11,436 nt of DNA, from positions 1 to 11,436 of the forward strand of contig JAILNJ010000173.1 of assembly GCA_024691665.1 (NCBI GenBank), read 5' to 3'. Under the pieces are notes generated by a model that saw nothing but the letters and a program-made list of their open reading frames with translations, was not told where the DNA came from and did no database searches. Source of the DNA: Gammaproteobacteria bacterium. GTDB taxonomy: Bacteria > Bacillota_I > Bacilli_A > Izemoplasmatales > UBA1188. Below, in pieces: positions 1-7,266 of the stretch. Made by a program: the position numbers and the translations under genes. Position 1 is the first letter of the stretch; each line of letters begins with the position of its first letter.

Positions 1-119
1 TAAGGCATCTTGGATTCTTGTTGATCAATTACCCAAGTACCACCTTCATAGTCTGCTTCAAAAGTAGACTATGAAGGTGGTACTTGGGTAATTGATCAAC
101 AAGAATCCAAGATGCCTTA
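1..119. repeat. Fold-back palindrome at window edge, probably chimeric
   Basis: Bases 1-54 are the exact reverse complement of bases 66-119. The pairing continues inward as CTT (56-58) with AAG (62-64), with one G/T mismatch (55/65) and a 3-base loop. The right arm continues smoothly into an open reading frame, while the left arm is that same coding sequence reversed and is cut by the window edge. This is the pattern of snap-back self-priming in amplification, or of an assembly turning around at a contig end. The mismatch kept inside the short central hairpin (50-70) fits a natural small hairpin that primed the copy, leaving 1-49 as the artificial part. A genuine genomic palindrome or hairpin end cannot be excluded from sequence alone. 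Confidence 0.9.
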
Positions 120-303
120 TATTGAATTTGATGGTCTTAAGAGATTAACTAAGAAAGACGCAATTCTTGCTGTTCCAGATAAATATAGCAATTACTATGC
201 TTTCGCAGAAATTGATGTTTATCTAGAAGGTTGGGACAAAGCTGTTGATAACAAACAAGTTTTAACTAACTTCTCTTTCGACCTACTATTTGAGGCATAT
301 TAA
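52..303 (+). CDS. C-terminal part of a SipW-type secreted surface protein (5' truncated)
   Basis: The frame is open from 52 (after a TAG at 49-51 inside the suspected artefact) to TAA at 301-303, giving about 83 residues. An internal ATG at 112 exists, but coding continues upstream (VDYEGGTWVIDQQES before that Met), so the true start lies outside the window and the gene is truncated by the palindrome. The end has the motif AEIDVYLEGWDKAV, then alternating hydrophobic residues and FEAY. This closely parallels the end of the next gene (FYLEGWDLDN, then ISF). A terminal LEGWD-like motif is common in Firmicute proteins with SipW-dependent signal peptides, so I read this as a tandem paralogue of its neighbour. 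It lies 1 base upstream of the next start and should be co-transcribed. The N-terminal signal cannot be checked here. Confidence 0.72.
   Translation, partial: SASKVDYEGGTWVIDQQESKMPYIEFDGLKRLTKKDAILAVPDKYSNYYAFAEIDVYLEGWDKAVDNKQVLTNFSFDLLFEAY
291..295 (+). promoter_or_regulatory. Ribosome binding site deciding the start of the second gene
   Basis: TGAGG lies about 9 bases before ATG 305, inside the end of the preceding gene. It supports ATG 305 over the in-frame TTG at 290, which overlaps this site and would add five residues (MRHIN) ahead of an otherwise normal signal peptide. Confidence 0.5.
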
Positions 304-304
304 T

Positions 305-1399
305 ATGAACAAGACTAAATTAGCTTCAATTGGTTTAATATCTGCCTCATTAATTTTAATTGCGTCAGTAACTACTACAGCAGCGTGGTTCGTTGGTTTA
401 TCCCAATTAGGCCTAGGCTGTATTGATGTCCATATCGGTACTAAAAACGTTGAAATTAGAACTGATGATGGTGAATTTAAAACTGAATTAAATAAGTCCG
501 ACTTAGCTCAAGTCGATTATTTTATTCCTTGCACGAGCGCGTTCTCCCACACATGGATGGACGTGCAAGCATCAAGTCCCATATTCAGAAGTGCATATAC
601 TGAATGTGTCTCACAATTTATGACAAATGAATCCTTTGCACCAGTTGCTGCAAAAGGATACTTTGCACAAGACTTGTATATTAAGACAAGTAGTGATTCC
701 TATGTTTTAGTGGATCCTAAGGAAACAATATTTGAACCTGACTATGTTAGAAATGCTCAAAAGGCAGAACAATTAGCAGGTAAGAGTGGCAAAACAAAAG
801 CTCAAATTGAATCTGAATTAAATAGCATTGTTAAGTCAATGCGTATCGCAATTCTTTCTCTTGAATATTACGATGCTTCAAATAATTTAGATCCTTCACT
901 CCCTTATGATTACAAATTCGCTATCTTTGATTGCTATAAGTTTGAAAACTATGGCGAAGCTAACCAAAAAGAAAACAAAACATATTTAGGTGGAATTATG
1001 GATGTTGACGCTGATGGATATTTCGATGCGATATCCAATAAAGAAGTCTTATATGGTGAAGTCTATAACACTGATAAGACTGAATATGATGATCCTACTG
1101 GAGAAGATTCACTTCTAAGAGGAGAATCAACATGTTTCAATGCTAAACACAATGGATTTGTTGAAACATTCAATTATGAAAAATCTGCTGCTAATGGATT
1201 AGAAATTGCTACTGAGAACTCCATTGGCATCCAGGAAGCAGATAAGAAGTTTGCTATGAAGATGTATGCTGGAAAGCAAAGAAAGTTCGTCCTTTGCTTC
1301 TATCTTGAAGGTTGGGATTTAGATAACACAAATCTTACAATGTACGCTGCATTTAAATTAAGAATTAGCTTCATGGCACAAGACGGACTTAATTACTAG
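305..1399 (+). CDS. SipW-dependent signal peptide surface protein (TasA/camelysin-like export class)
   Basis: A 364-residue secreted protein. Residues 1-29 are MNKTK, a hydrophobic stretch and TTTAAWF, matching the SipW-type signal peptide in which cleavage by an ER-type signal peptidase occurs near a T-x-A-x-F sequence. The mature part has no transmembrane segment. Residues 233-241 read DVDADGYFD, which fits a DxDxDGxxD calcium-binding loop of EF-hand/dockerin type (positions 1, 3, 5, 6 and 9 match; position 12 is Ser). The C-terminus carries YLEGWD (333-338) followed by a beta-strand-like stretch, as in the truncated gene upstream. Six cysteines (39, 76, 101, 210, 277, 331) could form disulfides outside the cell. 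The matching peptidase is three genes downstream in the same operon. The family export route is known, but whether the protein forms fibres, binds polymers or is an adhesin is not visible. Start chosen at ATG 305; TTG 290 is the alternative. Confidence 0.82.
   Translation: MNKTKLASIGLISASLILIASVTTTAAWFVGLSQLGLGCIDVHIGTKNVEIRTDDGEFKTELNKSDLAQVDYFIPCTSAFSHTWMDVQASSPIFRSAYTECVSQFMTNESFAPVAAKGYFAQDLYIKTSSDSYVLVDPKETIFEPDYVRNAQKAEQLAGKSGKTKAQIESELNSIVKSMRIAILSLEYYDASNNLDPSLPYDYKFAIFDCYKFENYGEANQKENKTYLGGIMDVDADGYFDAISNKEVLYGEVYNTDKTEYDDPTGEDSLLRGESTCFNAKHNGFVETFNYEKSAANGLEIATENSIGIQEADKKFAMKMYAGKQRKFVLCFYLEGWDLDNTNLTMYAAFKLRISFMAQDGLNY
528..569 (+). repeat. 8-base inverted repeat inside the surface protein gene
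   Basis: CTTGCACG (528-535) is the exact reverse complement of CGTGCAAG (562-569), separated by 26 bases. The patch is clearly richer in G+C than the surrounding gene and uses codons rare elsewhere here (ACG, AGC, GCG, GTG, CCC). It encodes residues 75-90 around CTSAFSHTWMDVQAS. It may be chance or a recombined segment. Confidence 0.35.
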
Positions 1400-1407
1400 A
1401 AGGAGGT
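1398..1407 (+). promoter_or_regulatory. Strong ribosome binding site of the AAA+ gene
   Basis: AGAAGGAGGT sits 6 bases before ATG 1414 and overlaps the TAG stop of the previous gene. The near-consensus site predicts efficient translation and tight coupling. Confidence 0.75.
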
Positions 1408-1413
1408 ATTCAA

Positions 1414-2958
1414 ATGGCAGAATATTTTGAATATTTAGGTATAATGCTCGGCAAAGTCTTTGGGCATATTGGAACCTGGTTTTATAAAGCATGGGTTTCA
1501 CCTTGGACTGATGTTGGAGCAAACTTTAACGAATACCATCAAATCTTAACTGAAATTTTAGATAAAACTCAAAACACCTTCCTATTTTGGTTGATGTTCG
1601 CGGTTTTTGCTATTTTAATACTTGCTGTTGTCGGAGGCTTATTATTCCTTCTATTCTTACTTATCAAAAAGTACGTTAAGTTCGCAAAATCAGAAATTGA
1701 TAAAGATGATTTAAAAAGACAAATTGAAAGACTTAATTATGAGCTTTGGCAAACTGTTCAAGAAAAAGACCGTATCCTTGGTCTTCAACTTAAAACTTTA
1801 GGCCCTAACGCTCCTAAGAAACCTGGCGAAGAACTTAGTGAAGAAGAACAAGATGCTCAAACTATTGATGAACTTGCTTCTAGATTCCCTAAACTCGCTC
1901 ACGTTGATAATCTCTATAAAGATAAAGATATGTCTATTCCAGAATATCCTGGATTAACACTTGAGATGTTATGTGAAAACTTCAGAAACTTCGCATGTTC
2001 TCAAATGGGACTTTATTACAAACTTAATACTGTCCGTCAAATGTTTGCTGGCATCGGTGCTGGTAAGATCATTATTTTGGAAGGTATCTCTGGTACTGGT
2101 AAAACTTCCTTCCCATATGCATTAGGTAAATTCTTCGCACACGATGCAGAAATCTGTGCGGTTCAACCTAACTGGAAAGATAGAAGTGAACTTCTTGGTT
2201 ACTATAACGAATTTACTAAGAAGTTTAATGAATCAGAATTCTTAAGAGCTTTATATACAGTCAACTATCGTAAAGATCTTAACTTAATCGTCCTCGACGA
2301 AATGAACTTGGCTCGTGTCGAATATTACTTCGCTGAGTTCTTATCCACTCTTGAAATGCCTAACCCAAATGAATGGAATGTTGAAATCATTGGTTCACGT
2401 GACTCTAGAGACCCTAAACTCTTTAAAGAAGGTAAACTTAAGATTCCACAAAACGTTGTATTCTTTGGAACAGCTAACAACGACGATAGTACATTTACTA
2501 TTTCCGATAAGGTTTATGACCGTGCTATCTGTTTATTCTTTGATGATAAAGGTATTGCATTCGATGCACCTAACCAAGGTCCTATGAATGTACCTTATTC
2601 ACAAATGCAAAAATTGTTTGATGAATGTGCAGAAAAATATCCTGTACATCAAGAAACATTTGATAAATTCTCTGAACTCGATACTTTCGTTATTAAGAAA
2701 TTCAGACTCGCCTTTGGTAACCGTATTATGAAACAACTTACTAAATTTGTTCCTATTTATGTCGGTTGTGGTGGTACTGAATATGATGGTTTCGACTTCA
2801 TCTTCACTAATAAGATCCTTAAGAAATTCGAATCCTTAAATATCGGTTTCTTAAAGAACGAATTAAAAGAACTCAATCAATTACTTGATAAGATGTTTGG
2901 ACCTAATGAATTCCCAATGGCCCATAACTATATCAATAACTTAATCAGAATGAACTAA
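1414..2958 (+). CDS. Membrane-anchored McrB/MoxR-like AAA+ ATPase
   Basis: A 514-residue ATPase. An N-terminal region (1-50) is followed by one long hydrophobic span (about 55-84) and a charged, helix-forming stretch (about 86-125) likely to be a coiled coil. The AAA+ core starts near 200: Walker A GISGTGKT (224-231), Walker B LIVLDEMN (291-298), a sensor-1-like GTANND (352-357) and a likely arginine finger in DKVYDRA (Arg370). The sequence after Walker B (LARVEYYFAEFLSTLE) is typical of the McrB/MoxR branch, whose members remodel protein complexes or, in McrBC and LlaJI, drive DNA translocation for a nuclease partner. The membrane span and lack of a recognisable DNA-binding domain are unlike a restriction ATPase. 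The next gene encodes a DUF2357-like protein, the usual partner of this ATPase type, so the two probably form a complex. The location between secreted substrates and their signal peptidase suggests work at the membrane; the substrate is unknown. Confidence 0.85.
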   Translation: MAEYFEYLGIMLGKVFGHIGTWFYKAWVSPWTDVGANFNEYHQILTEILDKTQNTFLFWLMFAVFAILILAVVGGLLFLLFLLIKKYVKFAKSEIDKDDLKRQIERLNYELWQTVQEKDRILGLQLKTLGPNAPKKPGEELSEEEQDAQTIDELASRFPKLAHVDNLYKDKDMSIPEYPGLTLEMLCENFRNFACSQMGLYYKLNTVRQMFAGIGAGKIIILEGISGTGKTSFPYALGKFFAHDAEICAVQPNWKDRSELLGYYNEFTKKFNESEFLRALYTVNYRKDLNLIVLDEMNLARVEYYFAEFLSTLEMPNPNEWNVEIIGSRDSRDPKLFKEGKLKIPQNVVFFGTANNDDSTFTISDKVYDRAICLFFDDKGIAFDAPNQGPMNVPYSQMQKLFDECAEKYPVHQETFDKFSELDTFVIKKFRLAFGNRIMKQLTKFVPIYVGCGGTEYDGFDFIFTNKILKKFESLNIGFLKNELKELNQLLDKMFGPNEFPMAHNYINNLIRMN

Positions 2959-2967
2959 TAAAGAACT

Positions 2968-4818
2968 ATGCCACGTATATATTCTAGAACACAAAAAATA
3001 CATAAGAAGTTTATTACTTGCACACAACCATTCTTTGAAGATCTCAAGAATAGGGAAGTTTATGATGCTGTTAAAGCAGGCAAGAATACTATTTTACGTG
3101 TGGACAGAACTGAAACTTCAGACCTTGATATGAACTGGGTTAAACGTATTGAAGATTGTATTCCACAATTAACAACAATCGTTACTAACCCTCGTAAAAT
3201 CATTCAAGTTTTAGCGGAAGTTGTTCAAGTTGAAAAGGCAAAGAAAATTACTTCTGAATCCGTTATGCATTTAGCGAGCCATACTCAATTTGTTAAGAAG
3301 ATTGATGAAGAAGGTAATGTTACACCAAGTAAAATTTTGAACGTCTATAACGATGATAATATTAAGATTTATGAAAACAAATTCATCGCTACATTAATTC
3401 GTAGATTATATTTGTTCGTTGAAAAACGTTATGACTTCATCTTGCATAACGCCACTATGAAAGATGTTTCTCTTCTCTACTATAAGAATCAAACTCAAAT
3501 CGATGATAACGAAATTGAGATTGAAACTAGAGTAAGATTTGCTAAACCATCTGAAACTGACAACAAAGATAAGATTACTTCTTACTTAAGACGTATTAAT
3601 GAAATTCGTAAATATCTCTCATATTTCAATCACACTGAATTTATGAGAATTATGCGTACTGAACGTGATGTTAGAAATCCTATTCTTCAAACTAACATCA
3701 TCCGTAAGAACCCTACATATCGTAAGTGTTACCATCTTTGGATGTATATCGATCGTTACGATGGTGCAGGTGTAGATGTACGTGTTCAAGAAATTGTATA
3801 TGACTTAGATAAAGCTGAAATTGAAAATATTACTAAGTCAATGTTTGTTGATTACATTACTTTAAGAGCTAAAGATAACGACGCTAAAGGAAAACCTGTA
3901 TATTCAAAATTCTCTCCTAAGATTCTTAAGACTTTAGATGATGATGTTTATACATTTGGTTCCTTATATGATGGTCCTATTGATTATGTTCGTATTGATG
4001 ATAAATATCGCGAATTCATGAATAGACCTAAAGAAGTTCCTAAGCATCCTACTAAAGCTGAACAAGCTTACTTCAAGGATGAATATAAACATAATAAGGA
4101 AATTAAAGAAAACGCTCCTGCAGTGGAAGCTTTGATTAAACGTAGAGAAGCTGAAGCTCAAAAATATTTAAAAGAAACTGAAGAATTATTCGCTAAGCAA
4201 CGTAGAGAAGCAGAGGCCGCTAAGAAACAAGCTGAACTTAATCGCTTAAGAGCGCAAGAACAACGTATTGAAGACGCTAGAAGCTTGTTGATGGCTAAAG
4301 CTCAAGATGACTTAGAGGATAGTCAAGAAGTTAAAGAAACAAGAAATTATGATGAAGCATTCGATGAAATTATCGATGCTCCACAACCTATAGAACTTCC
4401 TGATTTCAATAATCTCCCACCTATGGAAGATGATGAAGAAATTGACCCTAACTTTGTATTACCAACTTTTAAAGAAATATTTGGTGAAGAAGCAGAGAAG
4501 GAACTTCCTGATGAAGGATTAAACCCATTATTTGAAAAGAAAGATAATAAGGGTGAGGAAGAGGAAGATGATGATGACCTCGCATTCGAAGAAGATTATG
4601 AAAAGAATGAAGAGGGACAAAAAGTAGAAAACATTTCCGTTAAATTCCCTACAAGTAGAGAGGAAGAAGAGGAAATGTATGGAAGAGTTATCGGTGAAGA
4701 AGAAACTGATGAAGAAAACTCTGAAGAATTCGAATATAACCAAGACGATTTCAAATCAGAGGAGGGAGACGAGACTGAAGACGACATGTCTTTAGATGAT
4801 GAAATCCCAGAAGAATAG
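2968..4818 (+). CDS. DUF2357-like (McrC-side) partner protein with coiled coil and acidic tail
   Basis: A 616-residue protein without a signal peptide or transmembrane segment, so predicted cytoplasmic. Residues 1-345 resemble the DUF2357 family found next to McrB-like ATPases, with the hallmark stretches YENKFIATLIRRL (135-147) and RNPILQTNIIRKNPTYRKCY (236-255). Residues about 365-450 are rich in K/E/R/A/Q and should form a long helix or coiled coil. Residues about 450-616 are strongly acidic and low in complexity, with runs such as EEEEDDDD. I see no clear PD-(D/E)xK nuclease signature, and the region where LlaJI-type partners carry one is replaced by the coiled coil and acidic tail. It starts 9 bases after the ATPase with only a weak ribosome site, so translational coupling with that gene is likely. 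DUF2357 assignment is from recalled motif patterns and needs a profile search. Alternative: a divergent nuclease not visible by eye. Confidence 0.68.
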   Translation: MPRIYSRTQKIHKKFITCTQPFFEDLKNREVYDAVKAGKNTILRVDRTETSDLDMNWVKRIEDCIPQLTTIVTNPRKIIQVLAEVVQVEKAKKITSESVMHLASHTQFVKKIDEEGNVTPSKILNVYNDDNIKIYENKFIATLIRRLYLFVEKRYDFILHNATMKDVSLLYYKNQTQIDDNEIEIETRVRFAKPSETDNKDKITSYLRRINEIRKYLSYFNHTEFMRIMRTERDVRNPILQTNIIRKNPTYRKCYHLWMYIDRYDGAGVDVRVQEIVYDLDKAEIENITKSMFVDYITLRAKDNDAKGKPVYSKFSPKILKTLDDDVYTFGSLYDGPIDYVRIDDKYREFMNRPKEVPKHPTKAEQAYFKDEYKHNKEIKENAPAVEALIKRREAEAQKYLKETEELFAKQRREAEAAKKQAELNRLRAQEQRIEDARSLLMAKAQDDLEDSQEVKETRNYDEAFDEIIDAPQPIELPDFNNLPPMEDDEEIDPNFVLPTFKEIFGEEAEKELPDEGLNPLFEKKDNKGEEEEDDDDLAFEEDYEKNEEGQKVENISVKFPTSREEEEEMYGRVIGEEETDEENSEEFEYNQDDFKSEEGDETEDDMSLDDEIPEE

Positions 4819-4826
4819 AGGGCAAA

Positions 4827-5726
4827 ATGCTAGAGAACGAAGAAAACATCATTAATACAGAAGAAAATGTCGATGCTTTGATTGACGATATTGTTAATCC
4901 TAAAGAAGTCGATGATTCTCCTAAAAAGAAAAAGAAGGACAAAAAGGATAAAAAGGGCAAAAGCAAGGTCAAGAAAATTCTTGACTGGGTTATTACAGGT
5001 GTCTTTGGAACCTTGATTGCTATCTCCGCTGCGGTATTAATTTATAGCAGAGTTGGAGGAGATGGTTTCATTGGCAACTACTTATTCCCTCAAGTACTTA
5101 CTGATTCTATGGGAGATGTTTATCCTGTGGGTTCTGTATTAATTGTTGAAAAAGTTAATCCAGCGGATATTAAAATTGGAGATAATGTCACATTCATGTA
5201 TGACTTTAATCCAAGTGATAGTGTCGGAAAGATAAGAGTTACCCACCAAATATCAAATATTACTATTGATGATAGTTGGGAAGAAGGTAAGGGTCATTAC
5301 ATATTCACTGCTCATGGTACTAATAAGCAGAGTGAATTCTGTAAAATTGGTTCTAAAGAATATGGTGACTGTACTTACCAAACTCAGACATTCCGTGAAA
5401 TGGATTTAGTCGGAAGAGTTAATAGAGTATCACCAGTATTAACAGCCGTAACAAAATTTGTTAAACAACCTATTGGTTTAATATCGTTAGTGCTAGTGCC
5501 TTGTTTATATCTCATGGTTACATCAGTAATAGACCTATTTAAAAAGATTCCTGATGATGAACCTACTAATTCAACTGTTAATCCTAATAGTGGAGGAACG
5601 GCTGAATATAAACCAAAAGTATACGCTCCTGGAGAAGACCCGTTAGCGGGTATGTCTCAGGAAGATAAAGAAAGACTCAAGAAAGAACTGCTTGATCAAA
5701 TGTTAGGCAAAGGAGGAAAGAAGTAA
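4827..5726 (+). CDS. SipW/ER-type signal peptidase I with cytoplasmic extensions
   Basis: A 299-residue membrane serine protease predicted to cleave signal peptides of the secreted proteins upstream. Residues 1-50 are cytoplasmic with a Lys-rich block (34-50). A transmembrane helix spans about 51-73. The catalytic serine is Ser94 in VLTDSMGDVYP. The partner base is His140 in RVTHQI, giving the Ser-His pair of the ER/SipW type rather than the Ser-Lys of LepB. Then come GHYIFTAHGTNK (156-167) and Cys172/Cys182, a possible external disulfide. A second membrane helix covers about 215-240, followed by a cytoplasmic tail of about 58 residues ending in GGKK. Classical SipW is about 190 residues, so both extensions are unusual. 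The family's Asp-containing block (KGD..N) reads AHGTN here, so the third conserved residue is changed. Start at ATG 4827 after AGGG; no other Met precedes the first helix. The stop overlaps the next start (TAATG). Confidence 0.85.
   Translation: MLENEENIINTEENVDALIDDIVNPKEVDDSPKKKKKDKKDKKGKSKVKKILDWVITGVFGTLIAISAAVLIYSRVGGDGFIGNYLFPQVLTDSMGDVYPVGSVLIVEKVNPADIKIGDNVTFMYDFNPSDSVGKIRVTHQISNITIDDSWEEGKGHYIFTAHGTNKQSEFCKIGSKEYGDCTYQTQTFREMDLVGRVNRVSPVLTAVTKFVKQPIGLISLVLVPCLYLMVTSVIDLFKKIPDDEPTNSTVNPNSGGTAEYKPKVYAPGEDPLAGMSQEDKERLKKELLDQMLGKGGKK
5711..5716 (+). promoter_or_regulatory. Ribosome binding site inside the signal peptidase gene
   Basis: AGGAGG lies 9 bases before ATG 5726, within the last codons of the signal peptidase gene. 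Stop and start overlap as TAATG, so the phosphodiesterase is translationally coupled to the peptidase. Confidence 0.65.
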
Positions 5727-7264
5727 TGAGAAATGATAAAAACTACTTACCAATTTGGATATTGTTACTTGTTGCTAGTGTGTTAGGCATAGCATCATTC
5801 TTTGTTGTTCATTATTTCGGATTTTTCACTCAATTCCCATGGTTATACCTTGTTTATGTCTTAGGTTTACCAATTTTAGTGGGTGTTACCATTACATTCT
5901 TCATGATTTGGAAAAACCTCATTGCCACTAACAAAATTATTGAAGCAGAAAACTTTTATAACTTAGGCAAGAACAACCGTTTCTTTGACTACAACTTATT
6001 TGCAAAAAGAGCAAAGAAGATTCAAAAGAGTTTAAAGAACCAAACAGCTTTTGTTCTTACATTTACTACATCCCATTATTCAATGGTTAAGAATTCCTCA
6101 CGTAACCCAGCGGTTACTGAATTAAATGGTTATATCGCTGATTTCTTAGGTGAATATTTTAAAGGTTCCACTAAGATCGGAATTCAAAATGTTTCGTTCT
6201 GTTTCCATCATGGACAATTTGTTATTTATATGGTCGGTTCAGAAGAACAAGTTAGAGCCACAATTGAAGTATTAGAAAACGAGATTTACGCTATCGTACA
6301 AGATAACTCAGTTAAATTATTTATTAATCCATTCTTTGGTTTCGCAGCAGTACGTGCAGGTGAAACATTACAAATGGTTATGGATAATGCTTTCTTGGCT
6401 AGAGATATCGGTGAAAGAAACTTCGATAGTATTACTTTCTATTCTGATTCGTTCAGAAAAGCAGCATCTAAATCTGAAATTCAAGAAATTAAAGATGCTA
6501 TTGAAAATGATGAATTAGTGGTTTACTACCAACCTAAATATAACTTATCAAGTAAGACATTTATTTCCGCTGAAGCATTAATTAGATGGAATTCTAAAAA
6601 ATATGGTTTAGTCTCTCCAGCAAGATTTATTGAAAAAGCTGAATTAGGTGGTTTAATCCACGCTATTGATATGTGTGTTTTTGAAAAGGTTTGTGAAGAC
6701 CTCGCAGAAATGCAAAAACAAAATAAGAGAATTATTTCAGTATCTGTTAACTTCTCAATGTATGAATTCTATTCTCCAACTTTCTTAGAAGATGTTGAAA
6801 GAATTATTAAAGCATCTGGAATTAATCCTTCAATGCTTGAAATTGAAATTACTGAAACTACTTCTCAAGCAAACCCATTCTTAGCTATTTCAATTATGAA
6901 AAAGCTCAAAGATTATGGTTTAAAGATTTTAATGGATGACTTTGGTTTAGGATATTCTAACTTAGGTACATTAAGTAAGATTCCTTTTGATACAGTTAAG
7001 ATTGATAAATCATTTATTGATGGAATGATCTCTGACTTAAAAACTAGAGAAATTATTAAGTTCTTAATCTCCTTATGTAAGACTAATGGTATGGAAGTCA
7101 TTGCAGAAGGTGTTGATAAACAAGAACAAGTGGAAATCTTGAAAAAACTTAAATGCGATACAATTCAAGGTTACTTCTATAGCGAACCATTACCAAAAGA
7201 TGAATTCGCTAAATTCTTAGAAGAAAATCCATTTGAACCTAACTTAGTGAAGAAGGAGGCATAA
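5726..7264 (+). CDS. Membrane c-di-GMP phosphodiesterase, degenerate GGDEF plus intact EAL
   Basis: A 512-residue protein with two N-terminal membrane helices (about 8-30 and 39-62). A region of about 105-245 has the layout of a GGDEF domain but carries HHGQF (161-165) where GGDEF should be, so it should not make c-di-GMP and may act as a regulatory fold. The EAL domain (about 250-500) has every residue expected for c-di-GMP hydrolysis to pGpG: EALIRW (Glu283), VNFS (Asn342), EITET (Glu374), MDDFGLGY (Asp404, Asp405), VKIDKSF (Lys425), IAEGVD (Glu461) and QGYFY (Gln481). The active domain faces the cytoplasm. It overlaps the signal peptidase gene by one base, tying c-di-GMP turnover to surface-protein maturation. 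What input it senses is not visible; no periplasm-type sensor domain lies between the helices, whose loop is only a few residues. Confidence 0.9.
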   Translation: MRNDKNYLPIWILLLVASVLGIASFFVVHYFGFFTQFPWLYLVYVLGLPILVGVTITFFMIWKNLIATNKIIEAENFYNLGKNNRFFDYNLFAKRAKKIQKSLKNQTAFVLTFTTSHYSMVKNSSRNPAVTELNGYIADFLGEYFKGSTKIGIQNVSFCFHHGQFVIYMVGSEEQVRATIEVLENEIYAIVQDNSVKLFINPFFGFAAVRAGETLQMVMDNAFLARDIGERNFDSITFYSDSFRKAASKSEIQEIKDAIENDELVVYYQPKYNLSSKTFISAEALIRWNSKKYGLVSPARFIEKAELGGLIHAIDMCVFEKVCEDLAEMQKQNKRIISVSVNFSMYEFYSPTFLEDVERIIKASGINPSMLEIEITETTSQANPFLAISIMKKLKDYGLKILMDDFGLGYSNLGTLSKIPFDTVKIDKSFIDGMISDLKTREIIKFLISLCKTNGMEVIAEGVDKQEQVEILKKLKCDTIQGYFYSEPLPKDEFAKFLEENPFEPNLVKKEA

Positions 7265-7266
7265 TT

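Noticed and set aside
1..119. Hairpin telomere of a linear replicon.
   Set aside because: A protein-coding frame runs through the right arm and out of the palindrome, and the left arm is only its mirror image. A chimera is the simpler reading.
1414..4818. A McrBC or LlaJI restriction-modification locus.
   Set aside because: No methyltransferase, no visible nuclease motif and no DNA-binding domain are seen. The ATPase has a membrane span, and the neighbours are secretion and c-di-GMP genes.
4528..4972. Overlapping minus-strand frames rich in Ser, Phe and Ile opposite the acidic tail and Lys-rich region.
   Set aside because: They are mirror images of GAA/GAT/AAG-rich coding sequence, with no ribosome sites and low-complexity products.
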